From CAZHCA01 sp964530825 (GTDB lineage: Bacteria; Bacteroidota; Bacteroidia; Chitinophagales; Saprospiraceae): a stretch of DNA of 64,000 bases. The stretch spans positions 1 through 64,000 of the forward strand of contig CAZHCA010000018.1 of the NCBI GenBank assembly GCA_964530825.1. Direction: 5' to 3'. The notes beneath the pieces were generated by a model. The model had not been told where the DNA came from and made no database searches. It saw only the letters and a program-made list of their open reading frames with translations. The position numbers and the translations under genes are program-made. Positions 1-8,794 of the stretch are shown here, piece after piece. Positions within the stretch are counted from its first letter, which is position 1, and every line of letters begins with the position of its first letter.

Positions 1-746
1 ACATGATCGCAGCCAACTTTGTAGCCATCAAAGTAGGTGATGTAAACGGTTCGGCTCTGGCCGGCAATAATCGCTCGAAGACGGGCATTTTGGAGGTAAA
101 TATGAAAAACGAAGCGCTAGAGGCTGGTGCAACGTATACTTTACCATTAACTACGGAAGAGCTGTCCGCAATCGAAGGTTACCAATTCACTCTGGAATGG
201 GATAACGAGATGATTGAGTTATTGGATGTTGAGTCCGGCGTGGCTAGTAAGGGGCATTTTGGGATTTTTGCTGAAGAAGGCCGTCTGACTACTTCCTGGA
301 ACCACGGAAAGGTATATATTGATGCCAAGGTTTTATTCAAGCTGCGCGTTCGTGCTAAGCGGAACATTCATATCAGCCAGGCATTTACTATTTCTTCCTC
401 TAGGACAAAAGCCGAGGCTTACGCCAGCACCGGGGCATTAATGAATATAAGCTTAACCTTCGACGGAATCCTAGCGGAGGCCGAGGGTCCGGTATTATTC
501 CAGAACCAGCCGAATCCCTTTGTAGAAACGACCATGATTCGGTTTTACTTGCCAAAAAATGGTGCTACTACACTGATGATCACGGATTTACAGGGCAGGG
601 AGCTTTGGCGTTTGGAAGACACCTACGATACAGGCTACCACAGCGTAAGCTTGGAACGACTGAACCTGCCTACCGGACCCTTGAATTACACCCTAGCAAC
701 TGGCGACTATCGCATTACCAAGCGCATGGTCCGTTTTGAAAGATAA
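1..746 (+). CDS. C-terminal part of a T9SS-secreted protein (5' end outside window)
   Basis: The frame is open from the left edge, so the ATG at base 3 is probably internal and this is the tail of a larger exported protein. The visible part starts with a dockerin-like stretch (FVAIKVGDVNG), then a cohesin-like beta domain of about 110 residues, then a type A T9SS sorting domain at about residues 165-247 with the hallmark NQPNPF and a closing KRMVRFER. In this family the sorting domain carries the protein through the T9SS outer-membrane machinery and is then removed, leaving the cargo secreted or anchored at the surface. The catalytic or adhesive part lies outside the window, so no specific role can be given. 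A stem-loop follows the stop codon. Confidence 0.85.
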   Translation, partial: MIAANFVAIKVGDVNGSALAGNNRSKTGILEVNMKNEALEAGATYTLPLTTEELSAIEGYQFTLEWDNEMIELLDVESGVASKGHFGIFAEEGRLTTSWNHGKVYIDAKVLFKLRVRAKRNIHISQAFTISSSRTKAEAYASTGALMNISLTFDGILAEAEGPVLFQNQPNPFVETTMIRFYLPKNGATTLMITDLQGRELWRLEDTYDTGYHSVSLERLNLPTGPLNYTLATGDYRITKRMVRFER

Positions 747-784
747 GAGGCTTTAATAGACGACCATGCATACAGATGCCATCG

Positions 785-825
785 GTTGAGTCATCCTGGA
801 TACTGTAAATTTAGGGTGACTCAAC
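785..825. terminator. Stem-loop between convergent genes
   Basis: Arms 785-796 and 814-825 form a 12-bp stem with one G-T pair and a 17-base loop. It sits between the ends of a plus-strand and a minus-strand gene. There is no clear T-run, so its action as a terminator is inferred from position only. Confidence 0.4.
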
Positions 826-895
826 GGAGGTTTACTTCTAGGGCCACAAGCATATTGGTTAATAATTATTGGAAACGATCGATAAAGTTGGCTTA

Positions 896-3238
896 TCACC
901 GCTTCCAGTCCAACCGCAGGGCAATATTGCGCGGGGGCTGCATCAGGCCCGGCCGCAGTGAATAGATTTCATTGAATACGTTATTAGCAATGAGGGATAT
1001 TTCCAGTTGGTTGTTTATCTTATATCCCGCCCGGGCGTTCACCAAATGGTAGCCATCGTTGTAACGGTCGTAGAAACGATCCAGGCCGGGAACAAATAAA
1101 AAGAAAATGGCATCAACTGCTTCTAGACGGCTGCCGTAGAAGTAGGCCATACCGAGGCGGAAGCGGTCGCGCTGAAACTCGATATCCATCTTAGCGGTGT
1201 GTTGGAGACGATACTTAAGGATGTTGTCGTTACTCGATGAGTTGGTGGCATTGATTTGCCCCTGCGACGGTGGTACGCCCGGTGTGAGGGGAGTTGCATC
1301 AAAGTCGAGATAACGCGGATCAATAAAGGTATACCCGCCGTAGACCGTGAAGGGAATTTTCCACAATTCTCCACGCCCACTAATGGTGAAGTCGATGCCC
1401 CTGATCTCTACGTTACCGATATTTGTCGACTGGAAAGCCAACCCGACGTCTTCGAAAATGTCATCAAAAAGAGTGTCGCGGCCGATGTTAAGTAGGTTAA
1501 ACTCAAGCATATCCTGGTAGGCGGTCCAGAAACCGGCCAGATCCAAGAAGCCCTGAAAATTGCCCACTTGGAAACCCTGTTTAATGCCCACCTCGGCCGA
1601 CCAGCCGGTTTCTGATTGTAGAAAAGGGTTGGGAACCACCGAAAAGCCGCTCACATCGGTAAAGATATAACGCTCGACGATGGTTGGAAAGCGATAACCC
1701 TGGCCCCAGGAGGCACGCAGGAAAGTGGCCCGCGCCGCCTCGTAATTGATTCCGAACCGCAGTACCGGGCGCGATTCTTCCTCCTGACTGGGAGGGATGT
1801 CGCCCCGGAGAAAGGAAAATCCAGGATTGTCAAGCTGGTTGTATTCGTACCGGATGCCCCCCGATACATTGAGTTTGTCGAAAAAGCGCTTTTCAAATTG
1901 CAAGTAGGCGGCCAGATTATTGGCAGTGAAGGTGGTGTCGCCATACAATTCCGCTTGAATATTACTGCGGGAGGCTACTGCCCCGATTGTGGTGACGAGT
2001 TGCAAGTCCTCGTTGTTGCGCTGAAATTGATATTCTCCGTAAAACTGTTGGGATTCGTTTGCCCGGCCGGAGGTGGTGTTGTTGTCGACCGAATAGAACC
2101 TGCCCTGAAAGTGGTGGCGGTTGTCGTTGTTATCGTAGATGGTGAAATAGGGGTCAATATTAAACCGCAAATATTCATTTTCAGTATAGGTGCTGGCCCG
2201 ACCGACGTATACGCTGGTGTCGGCTTGCCAATAAAAGAAATTTGACCGATCGCCTTTATTGACGTTAGCGCGCAGTCCAACGTGCCCTTTATCGGAAAAC
2301 CGGTAGCGGGAATTTACATTGACTCGGCCGTAGCGCCGAAACAGGTCTTTCTGAAAGCTATCCTCGTCGAAATAAAACGCACCGGCAACCAAATCGAATT
2401 TTTGAAAGCGCTGTTTATGCGATACCCCTACGCTGAAGGTACTGGGAGGATTGTCCCACCACTTCCACTCGTTGCGGGGCGGTGCAGTGGGTAGACCATA
2501 TGAGGCAAAGGCCCGGGTTTCGGGTTCGGTAGTGGCAAAGTCAGTCTGAAAGTTAATGATCCCATTGAGGGCTGATGAACCATACAGGGTAGAGGCTGCC
2601 CCCTTTAGGACTTCGACCTGGCCCATGAGTTCGATGGGTACATCGTCCCATTGTGTAGCGCCGGCATCGGCGGTGAGGATGGGCATATCATCCTGCAGCA
2701 GCAGGACGCGGCTGCCGGCGCCGTATGAGTAGCCCGATCCGCCGCGGATGTTGGCTTGCCGGTCGATAACCGTCACGCCTGGGATCTTGTCAATAGCGTC
2801 GCTCAAATTGAGCAAGTTATTATTGTTGACCAGCCGGGGTTGGATCACCTCCAGTGATACAGTCACCTCGTTTAGTTTGCGTCGGAAACGGGAGGTGGTG
2901 ACCGTCGTGGCGTTCAGAAGGGTGCTAGTGGGTTTTAGGCTAATGTCTTTTACACGCCTTTCACCTGCCGCCAGATCTAAAGTGAGGGTAGTGGATTGAT
3001 AGCCTAAATAAGAAATGCGCAATACGTGCTCACCAGCCGGAAGCTCAATTTGGTAAGAGCCTTCTGTATCAGTGGAGGCGCCCCGAAGGCTATCTACCTG
3101 AATGTTGGCATTGATCAAGGGTTCTTCCGTCGAGGCGTCCAGAATTTTTCCTTCGAGGGTAGCGTTTTGGGCGAGTAAAGTGGCTGTAAAGCAGAACAGC
3201 ATAATGAAAGTGGAGCAACTTGCGATTCGGTAGTTCAT
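896..3238 (-). CDS. TonB-dependent outer-membrane receptor
   Basis: This is a 780-residue TonB-dependent receptor. It would take up a scarce ligand across the outer membrane using energy from TonB/ExbBD; the ligand cannot be told from sequence. The chosen start (ATG at 3236-3238) opens a clean signal peptide of about 23 residues ending in LLAQ. An in-frame start 34 codons upstream would add a non-signal-like extension and is rejected. After the signal peptide come a carboxypeptidase-regulatory-like beta domain (about 25-100), a plug domain (about 115-240, including GGSGYSYG and a VEVLKG-type strand), and a long beta-barrel ending in an aromatic/basic C-terminus (RLDWKR). No SusD-like partner is adjacent, so it does not look like a SusCD pair. 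Confidence 0.9.
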   Translation of the reverse strand: MNYRIASCSTFIMLFCFTATLLAQNATLEGKILDASTEEPLINANIQVDSLRGASTDTEGSYQIELPAGEHVLRISYLGYQSTTLTLDLAAGERRVKDISLKPTSTLLNATTVTTSRFRRKLNEVTVSLEVIQPRLVNNNNLLNLSDAIDKIPGVTVIDRQANIRGGSGYSYGAGSRVLLLQDDMPILTADAGATQWDDVPIELMGQVEVLKGAASTLYGSSALNGIINFQTDFATTEPETRAFASYGLPTAPPRNEWKWWDNPPSTFSVGVSHKQRFQKFDLVAGAFYFDEDSFQKDLFRRYGRVNVNSRYRFSDKGHVGLRANVNKGDRSNFFYWQADTSVYVGRASTYTENEYLRFNIDPYFTIYDNNDNRHHFQGRFYSVDNNTTSGRANESQQFYGEYQFQRNNEDLQLVTTIGAVASRSNIQAELYGDTTFTANNLAAYLQFEKRFFDKLNVSGGIRYEYNQLDNPGFSFLRGDIPPSQEEESRPVLRFGINYEAARATFLRASWGQGYRFPTIVERYIFTDVSGFSVVPNPFLQSETGWSAEVGIKQGFQVGNFQGFLDLAGFWTAYQDMLEFNLLNIGRDTLFDDIFEDVGLAFQSTNIGNVEIRGIDFTISGRGELWKIPFTVYGGYTFIDPRYLDFDATPLTPGVPPSQGQINATNSSSNDNILKYRLQHTAKMDIEFQRDRFRLGMAYFYGSRLEAVDAIFFLFVPGLDRFYDRYNDGYHLVNARAGYKINNQLEISLIANNVFNEIYSLRPGLMQPPRNIALRLDWKR

Positions 3239-3446
3239 CTCAATAGGCTTTGGTGGTATGTTTGGAAAAGTAAGGATTCCCCAAGACTTTGAACGCAAGT
3301 ATAAAGTTTCATCACTTCGCTCCGGACTGCTTTTTCCCAAAATGTAGACTTGCGCTACCAGTTTTTCCTGGAAATCCAGCGATGCGAACTTCCTTTGGTT
3401 TAAACAAAAATCCTATCTTGTAGGTCGAAGGAAAACAACGTCACTT

Positions 3447-4268
3447 ATGAAAAGACTGCTACTTTTAGCTGGATTGGTGTTCGGCATTGCTGCGGCCCAA
3501 CAATTGCAGGCTCAAGATTGCGAACCCGATCCCACCATCCCCGATTCCGTATTCGGTATTTTCCCTTTACCCTTTGTAGATACTGTGGCCGGTACAGGTA
3601 TCCAGGATACAGCTTGCCTGAATACCCCTTACGAATTGGTGTTCACCCTTAATATTCCCGGCGAACTGAATTTTCCGGGTATCGGCGAAATTGTTATCGA
3701 CAGTGTTGCCCTCCCCGTGGAGAATGCCATCGGTAATCTGCCCGACGGACTCGACTATTCTTGCAATCCACCTAATTGCATCGTGAAACGCGATTCGATG
3801 GGTTGTGTGGTTATCAGTGGCACGCCCAATGACCCAATGGATGTGGGGGGTAATGAGTTAGAAATTGAAGGCGTGGTTTTCTTTTCCGGTATCAGTTTTG
3901 AAGTGACTTTTCCCGATCCGGCCTTTTTCCCAGGTACCTATATACTGGAGGTAAACGAAGAGGGTTCCGCTAATTGTTCGACACCTTCCAGCACCAATGA
4001 ATTATTAAAGCAGGTACGATTGGAGAACTACCCCAATCCGTTTTCGGGCTTTACCCAGATTATCGTCGATTCGGATGTTAGCGGGCAGTTTGAGTTTATG
4101 GTCTCTGACCTGTTGGGAAAGCAACACCACCGCGAAATAATCGATATCCGGACCGGCGAAAACACGATCAACTTCGATGGTACGCAGTTGTCGCCGGGCA
4201 TTTACTTTTACACCCTTCGAGACGGCCTACGGCAGGTGAGTCGGAAAATGGTTGTTTCTCGGCCCTAA
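3447..4268 (+). CDS. Secreted protein with T9SS type A sorting domain
   Basis: This 273-residue protein has a signal peptide (about 1-23, ending LQAQ), an acidic, cysteine-containing N-terminal region of unknown fold, and a type A T9SS sorting domain at about 190-273 (ENYPNPF, then LSPGIYFYTL, then a basic KMVVSRP tail). It is probably exported through the Sec system and then the T9SS. Cysteines around residues 25-120 and 175 may form disulphides after export. No enzymatic motif is seen. It points away from the TonB receptor, with about 200 bases between them, and ends 12 bases before the next gene. Confidence 0.85.
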   Translation: MKRLLLLAGLVFGIAAAQQLQAQDCEPDPTIPDSVFGIFPLPFVDTVAGTGIQDTACLNTPYELVFTLNIPGELNFPGIGEIVIDSVALPVENAIGNLPDGLDYSCNPPNCIVKRDSMGCVVISGTPNDPMDVGGNELEIEGVVFFSGISFEVTFPDPAFFPGTYILEVNEEGSANCSTPSSTNELLKQVRLENYPNPFSGFTQIIVDSDVSGQFEFMVSDLLGKQHHREIIDIRTGENTINFDGTQLSPGIYFYTLRDGLRQVSRKMVVSRP

Positions 4269-4280
4269 TGCCACAAAGCA

Positions 4281-5068
4281 ATGAGTAAGCTCGACTACAG
4301 CCAGGTTACCGAGAGCACCGAACGTAAACTACTCGACTTCCTGAATCGGGCTTGGCGCGTGCAAGATATTTTAAGTTTGCGATTGGTAAAGGATGCGGAG
4401 GAAGGTCGTGATTACGGGATTGGTCCTACGCTGGCCCGACGGATTTTGGAGAAGCGCCGGGAACTGCCCGCACGTCGTTTCCGATCGATTATGGAGTTGG
4501 ACGATATCCCCGGGCTTGGCCAGGAAAAGCTGGATGGGTCAATACCTTTGCGCTAAGCAGTGCCGAACGTTTCAAGCGCGAATTGTTCGAGCGGCAAATT
4601 TTATTGAGCAACTTCGACCTGCGCTACCACGCTGTTGGTTTTTCCGACCGCGATGAATTCGAAGCCGTAGCCTCCGATGAACGGGGCGTGCGGGGGATGG
4701 TTACCGAAAACCTACACCACCTGGCCTCGGATAATGTTTCTGAAGAGGACCTGCGCACTGCCCTTTTCGAAGCCGGACAAGCTTACTATGATGGTTACTA
4801 CAGCATGCACCTGGCCTCCTACGCCTTCGCCCTATGGTTTTTTCATTTCGATGAAGACAACTGGTTCGGTTTCGAAACCATTCGCGAACCGGTTGCCTCT
4901 TATCTCTCTCAGTCCTACCTCCAGGTGATTCCGCATGGGTTTGTCCTCTTTAAAGGCATCGACAACGGCCGCATCCTCAAGGGCGGTATCAGTGTAGTGG
5001 ATGTACCGGTCGTAATCAACGAGCAAGAGATGACCTTTTACATGTGGGCGGGCGAGTTATTCGATTGA
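4281..5068 (+). pseudogene. Helix-hairpin-helix protein gene split by a one-base frameshift
   Basis: Two plus-strand reading frames join into one protein if one base is added in the G-run at 4536-4538. The first frame (91 codons) has a helix-hairpin-helix-like segment (YGIGPTLARRILEKRRE, then DDIPGLGQEKLD). The second frame, starting at the same point, continues with VNTFALSSAERFKRELF and then a well-formed domain of about 160 residues ending AGELFD, rich in aromatic residues. Reading GGGG instead of GGG gives a continuous 262-residue protein. Helix-hairpin-helix motifs usually bind DNA non-specifically; the second domain is not recognised. Either the gene is a recent pseudogene or the base was lost in sequencing or assembly. 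Without the correction the downstream half would need its own start at 4583. Confidence 0.7.
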
Positions 5069-5134
5069 GCTACTTGTCTGAGCTTCTTTCATACTGCACA
5101 GCAGTGAAATTGCAACGAGATGCTTGCTCTTCCT

Positions 5135-5400
5135 TACGGGTCAAGTTGCAAGACAACCTGCACAGTTCCTTCCGAGCCCCCTTCGCGCAGGTGATCTTCC
5201 ATATCCTGGCAGGCTAACTCCAATAACAATATGGTCTGCGGGGCCTCCGCCTCGACAGAATAGGCAAGCCGTACAGTAAAAAGCAACCAGAAGTATTTTC
5301 GTGGTCATAGGTCAAATGGTGAAAAAAGCGATCAGCTACCCGGTAGCCTACCCCTTGTGGTATGATGACCTTGAAAAAATGTCGGACCGATTTCTACGGA
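5135..5400 (-). pseudogene. Decayed small gene in two or three frames
   Basis: On the minus strand this interval reads as convincing protein only when frames are stitched at homopolymers. From the 5' side the pieces read SVEIGPTFF, then (shift at the run at 5374-5379) KVIIPQGVGYRVADRFFHH, then (shift at the run at 5296-5299) KYFWLLFTVRLAYSVEAEA and on through ILLLELACQDMEDHL to a stop at 5135-5137. The last piece alone is open for about 56 codons but has no ATG. No start codon is evident and the fragment runs into the 3' end of the response regulator gene. The product is not recognised. It may be a degraded gene or a real gene with indel errors. Confidence 0.35.
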
Positions 5401-5414
5401 AAAGCAAAGCTTTT

Positions 5415-6035
5415 TCAGTGAGTAAGGTCCCGGATGCGCCTTAACGCATCTGTTCGGTTGTGAATCGCTAGTTTGCTGAAAAGATGCTTCTTATGGGTTT
5501 TGACCGTATTAATCGATAGATGAAGTTGTTCGGCTATTTGCTTATTGGTGAAGCCTTCCAGCAAGAATTGTAAAAACTCGTACTCCCTTAGCGTCAGCGG
5601 ACGGTCTAGATGCTCGTTAATTTTATCGCGCGATATGGGGGCATGTTGTTGGGGAAGGCGTTCATAATTGTACAAGGATATTTCTAATCCGGCCAGTAAA
5701 TTCTTTTCTGAAAAAGGTTTTACAATGTAACCAGCAGGTGCTAGTGATTTAGCTTCCTCTATTAAAGCACGAGTGGCATAGGAAGTCAGGAAAATGAACG
5801 GGATTTGGTGATAATTATTGATGTGCTGGGCGATATCGAAGCCCTCTTGGCCTTGACCTAGTTTGATATCCAGTAACGCCAAATTAGGTTGTGCAGTTTG
5901 CAATAGCTCCAGTCCTTGATGGTAGGTATAAGCTGTACCGCAAACGAAGTAGTTGAGCTGTTCAAGTTGCAATCGAATATCGGCAGCAACGATTGGCTCA
6001 TCCTCGACAATCAAAATACGCAATGCATTCTTCAT
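5415..6035 (-). CDS. LuxR/NarL-type response regulator
   Basis: This 206-residue protein has a receiver domain (about 5-120) with the acidic pair E11/D12, phosphoacceptor Asp56 (ALLDIKLG), Thr84 and Lys106 (VKPF), followed by a LuxR-type helix-turn-helix (about 145-205; LTLREYEFLQ, then NKQIAEQLHLSINTVKTH). Phosphorylation by a partner kinase is expected to activate DNA binding and transcription. The start overlaps the stop of the upstream kinase gene by 4 bases (ATGA type), which implies translational coupling. The kinase at 6032-7930 is therefore the likely partner. Target genes cannot be inferred. Confidence 0.92.
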   Translation of the reverse strand: MKNALRILIVEDEPIVAADIRLQLEQLNYFVCGTAYTYHQGLELLQTAQPNLALLDIKLGQGQEGFDIAQHINNYHQIPFIFLTSYATRALIEEAKSLAPAGYIVKPFSEKNLLAGLEISLYNYERLPQQHAPISRDKINEHLDRPLTLREYEFLQFLLEGFTNKQIAEQLHLSINTVKTHKKHLFSKLAIHNRTDALRRIRDLTH

Positions 6036-7930
6036 GCCAGCTCATAATTTTTAATCTGCAACTCTGCGGTTGTCCCTTTGCCGTTGGTGGTGGCGATCTC
6101 GGCTTCTAGTTTTTGGGCCAATAATGGAATCAACTGCCAGCCGAAAGAAGAATTTTGGCCATCGAGCGGCATTTGGTTCGGCATGCCTATTCCATTATCG
6201 GATACTTTTAGCTCGAGGTAGGCTGCTTGTTTTTTCAAACCCACTTTGAGGCTACCTGCCTGATTGCCGGGAAAGGCATGTTTGAGGGCATTACTGATTA
6301 ATTCATTCAGAATGAGTCCAATGGGGATTGCCGTATCGATATCCATCAGCAGTGGATCGATATCCGTAGTCAGTTGGATTCGTTCAGGGTCGGTATTGTA
6401 AGCAGAGAAAAGATGGTATGTAAGCTGTTCGATGTAATCTCGAGCGCTGATGGCGACAAAGTTGCTTTCACCTGAGTACGTATGCTGATGAATGAGCGAC
6501 ATGGAGTATACCCGGTGCTGGCTTTCTTGCAGTACATCCCGTACATGGCTATCCGAAAGGTTGCCAGACTGGAGCCTGAGCAGGCTGGAAATAACCTGTA
6601 AGTTGTTCTTGACTCGGTGGTGGATTTCGCGCAATAGCATTTCCCGATCTTCCAGTGCTTGGGAGATCTGGTCATTTTTCAAGCTCAGGATACGGTTCGT
6701 CTTATTGCGTTGTACTAAAAAATAAACGACCCCACCGATCAGTAAAAGGGCGACCCCCAAAAGAACCAAGTACAGGGCCCGCTCCCGGTTGCGGCGGGCA
6801 AGTTCCAATTCAGCTACCTCCAACTCAAATTCTTTTTCTGCCACCTCAAATTGTTTTTGCAGTTTTTCCTCCAATACCATGCGCGAGCGGAGAGCTAGCG
6901 TATCCTTCAGGTTTTTTGCTTCACGCAGGTATCGGTAGGCAGTCTGGGATTGGCCGGTGCCATAGTAAGCAGTGCTCAAATCTTCCAGTAGCTGTGCTTT
7001 AGCCGGTCCGCTGTCTGTTTCTTTTAGAAAGTTAAGTCCGTCTTCTAGGTTTTGAATGGCTGTCTGGTATTTTTCTCGTTGCAGTGCAATACGCCCCAGG
7101 AAAAGGTAGTGCTCGCCCGCGTGCCCTGCATTGGGATGGGATTCAAAGTATCGTTTGGCTTTTTCCAAATTTTCTTTGGCGGCTTCCCACTGCCCCAGAC
7201 CATAGCGAATTTTTCCCAGCGTGGTTGCCAGGGCGGCCATTTTCTCGGGGCGGTCCAGTTGAAGATACAGTTGTTCGGAGGCCTGGTATCTTTCCAGTGC
7301 TTCGTCGTAGCGTTCTTGGTCAACTAATACATTAGCGATATTGTGTAGAGCAGCGGCCTGACCGAGTGTATCGTCAATGCTCAAAAGTACGCTGTAGGCC
7401 TCGGTATACATATCGTAGGCCGGGCTCAGTTTTTGCTGCTGCTTGTAAATACTGGCGATATTGTTGAGTAAATAACCATACCCTTCTTGGTAATCCCGGC
7501 CCCGGTAAAAGTCATAGGCCACCAGATAGCTTTCAAGCGCCTGATCCAGTTCACCACTCCGGTAATAAGCCAGCCCCATATTGATGTAGCAATCAGCTGC
7601 GAGAGAATCCCGGCCGGCTTTGGTAAATCCGTCGCATGCCTCCTGAAAAAGTAATACAGCTCTTTGGCTCCGGCGGGCAATAGCGTGGCAAATAGCCTGG
7701 AACATTTTGATGCGGTTCAATAAATCGGGGGCATCCATTTGCTGAGCTATTTCGAGGCCCCGCTCCGAAAGCATTAAAGCGGAATCGGTATTGGTAAACA
7801 TATAATCGGTAGCCTCGTTTAGGTAAGCCTCGGCCTCTAAGCTATCGGTAGGATTGGGATCATAGGCCAGGCTACTTTTTGCCAGGAAAGTAATCAAACA
7901 TACCCAAAAGGACGAACGCAGCAAATCCAT
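6032..7930 (-). CDS. TPR-containing sensor histidine kinase (HisKA_2 type)
   Basis: This is a 632-residue kinase. It has a signal peptide (about 1-22), several tetratricopeptide-type repeats in the predicted periplasmic part (about 30-350), a coiled coil, one membrane helix at about 386-406, and a cytoplasmic kinase core. The dimerisation/phosphoacceptor helix contains IHHRVKNNLQVISSLLRLQS with His437/438, typical of HisKA_2 kinases. The ATP-binding domain shows the N-box (LNELISNALKHAF) and a G-box (SDNGIGMP). Such kinases in Bacteroidota sense an unknown signal through the TPR region and phosphorylate the regulator encoded directly downstream, here with a 4-base overlap. Confidence 0.92.
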   Translation of the reverse strand: MDLLRSSFWVCLITFLAKSSLAYDPNPTDSLEAEAYLNEATDYMFTNTDSALMLSERGLEIAQQMDAPDLLNRIKMFQAICHAIARRSQRAVLLFQEACDGFTKAGRDSLAADCYINMGLAYYRSGELDQALESYLVAYDFYRGRDYQEGYGYLLNNIASIYKQQQKLSPAYDMYTEAYSVLLSIDDTLGQAAALHNIANVLVDQERYDEALERYQASEQLYLQLDRPEKMAALATTLGKIRYGLGQWEAAKENLEKAKRYFESHPNAGHAGEHYLFLGRIALQREKYQTAIQNLEDGLNFLKETDSGPAKAQLLEDLSTAYYGTGQSQTAYRYLREAKNLKDTLALRSRMVLEEKLQKQFEVAEKEFELEVAELELARRNRERALYLVLLGVALLLIGGVVYFLVQRNKTNRILSLKNDQISQALEDREMLLREIHHRVKNNLQVISSLLRLQSGNLSDSHVRDVLQESQHRVYSMSLIHQHTYSGESNFVAISARDYIEQLTYHLFSAYNTDPERIQLTTDIDPLLMDIDTAIPIGLILNELISNALKHAFPGNQAGSLKVGLKKQAAYLELKVSDNGIGMPNQMPLDGQNSSFGWQLIPLLAQKLEAEIATTNGKGTTAELQIKNYELA

Positions 7931-8010
7931 TGTAAAGTTCGGAGAATTTTAACGAATGAACATAAAATATAGAAAATTCCCCAAATAATCGCCTGATTTA
8001 GTAGATTTTA

Positions 8011-8673
8011 TCAAAACACAACCCCCACGTCTTCTACCGTCAACCCTGGAAGGGGCAGGTTGGCTATTAACTGCTCCGGGTGTACCTCGGCAATGCGCGC
8101 GAGGAGATCGTACAACCGGTTTTCGGCGTTTTGTCGGGGTAAGGCGATGGTAATTTGCCCCCGGTTAGCAAAGTCTTGCTCCAGAATTTCGGCTTCTTCC
8201 GTCGTTTTAAGCGCGTTCATTACCGGACTCATCCAATGGTATTCAAAGGTAAACTGATACTGGCGGCAGATGGTGCGTTGCTCGCGTGGCGCCTGCTCCA
8301 GCGCTGCGGCAGCTGCCGCTTTGTAAGCCTGGATGAGCCCCGAAGCGCCCAACTTAGCGCCGCCGAAGTACCGAACGACGATCAGGCCGACGTTGGCGAG
8401 TTCGAAACTGTCGATCCGCCCCAGAATGGGCCGCCCGGCGGTGCCGCTGGGTTCGCCATCGTCATTCGCGCGGTATTGTTGACCGTCGACCCCCAGGCGG
8501 TAGGCATAACAATGGTGGTTCGCTTTAGGGTGCGCCTTTTTTATCTCCCCCAGGAAAGCCTGGAATTCCGCTTCGGTGCGCACGGGCCGGGCATAAGCCA
8601 AAAACTTACTCCCACGGTCCTTGAATTCGCCCCGGCCTTCGGCGCCAACAGTAACGTAATGATCAGGTGGCAT
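8011..8673 (-). CDS. YigZ/IMPACT family protein
   Basis: This 220-residue protein matches the YigZ (UPF0029/IMPACT) family across its length. The N-terminal half carries the family signature ANDDGEPSGTAGRPIL and VVRYFGGAKLGASGL (about 70-125). The C-terminal half is a ferredoxin-like domain (about 140-210). The family is thought to bind nucleic acid or ribosome-associated factors; eukaryotic IMPACT modulates translational control, but the bacterial role is not settled. It is a single gene facing the kinase gene's promoter side, with divergent DUF1599 about 120 bases away. The start is the first ATG and gives a normal family N-terminus. Confidence 0.9.
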   Translation of the reverse strand: MPPDHYVTVGAEGRGEFKDRGSKFLAYARPVRTEAEFQAFLGEIKKAHPKANHHCYAYRLGVDGQQYRANDDGEPSGTAGRPILGRIDSFELANVGLIVVRYFGGAKLGASGLIQAYKAAAAAALEQAPREQRTICRQYQFTFEYHWMSPVMNALKTTEEAEILEQDFANRGQITIALPRQNAENRLYDLLARIAEVHPEQLIANLPLPGLTVEDVGVVF

Positions 8674-8742
8674 GATGTGTGTTTATTGAAAAAGTACGCG
8701 CGAAAATGCCAATGCAATTAACAGCGTAAAAAACAACAAGGC

Positions 8743-8775
8743 TTTGGCTATCAATAGCCACATTTCCTATCTTTG
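8743..8775 (+). promoter_or_regulatory. Bacteroidota-type promoter with inverted repeat in the spacer
   Basis: TTTG at 8743-8746 and TATCTTTG at 8768-8775 are separated by 21 bases, a full match to the -33/-7 consensus of the phylum. The -7 box lies 19 bases before the GTG start of the DUF1599 gene. The spacer holds a 7-bp inverted repeat (TGGCTAT-CA-ATAGCCA, 8745-8760), which could be a repressor site. Confidence 0.55.
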
Positions 8776-8794
8776 GCCAAAATAACAAACGTTC

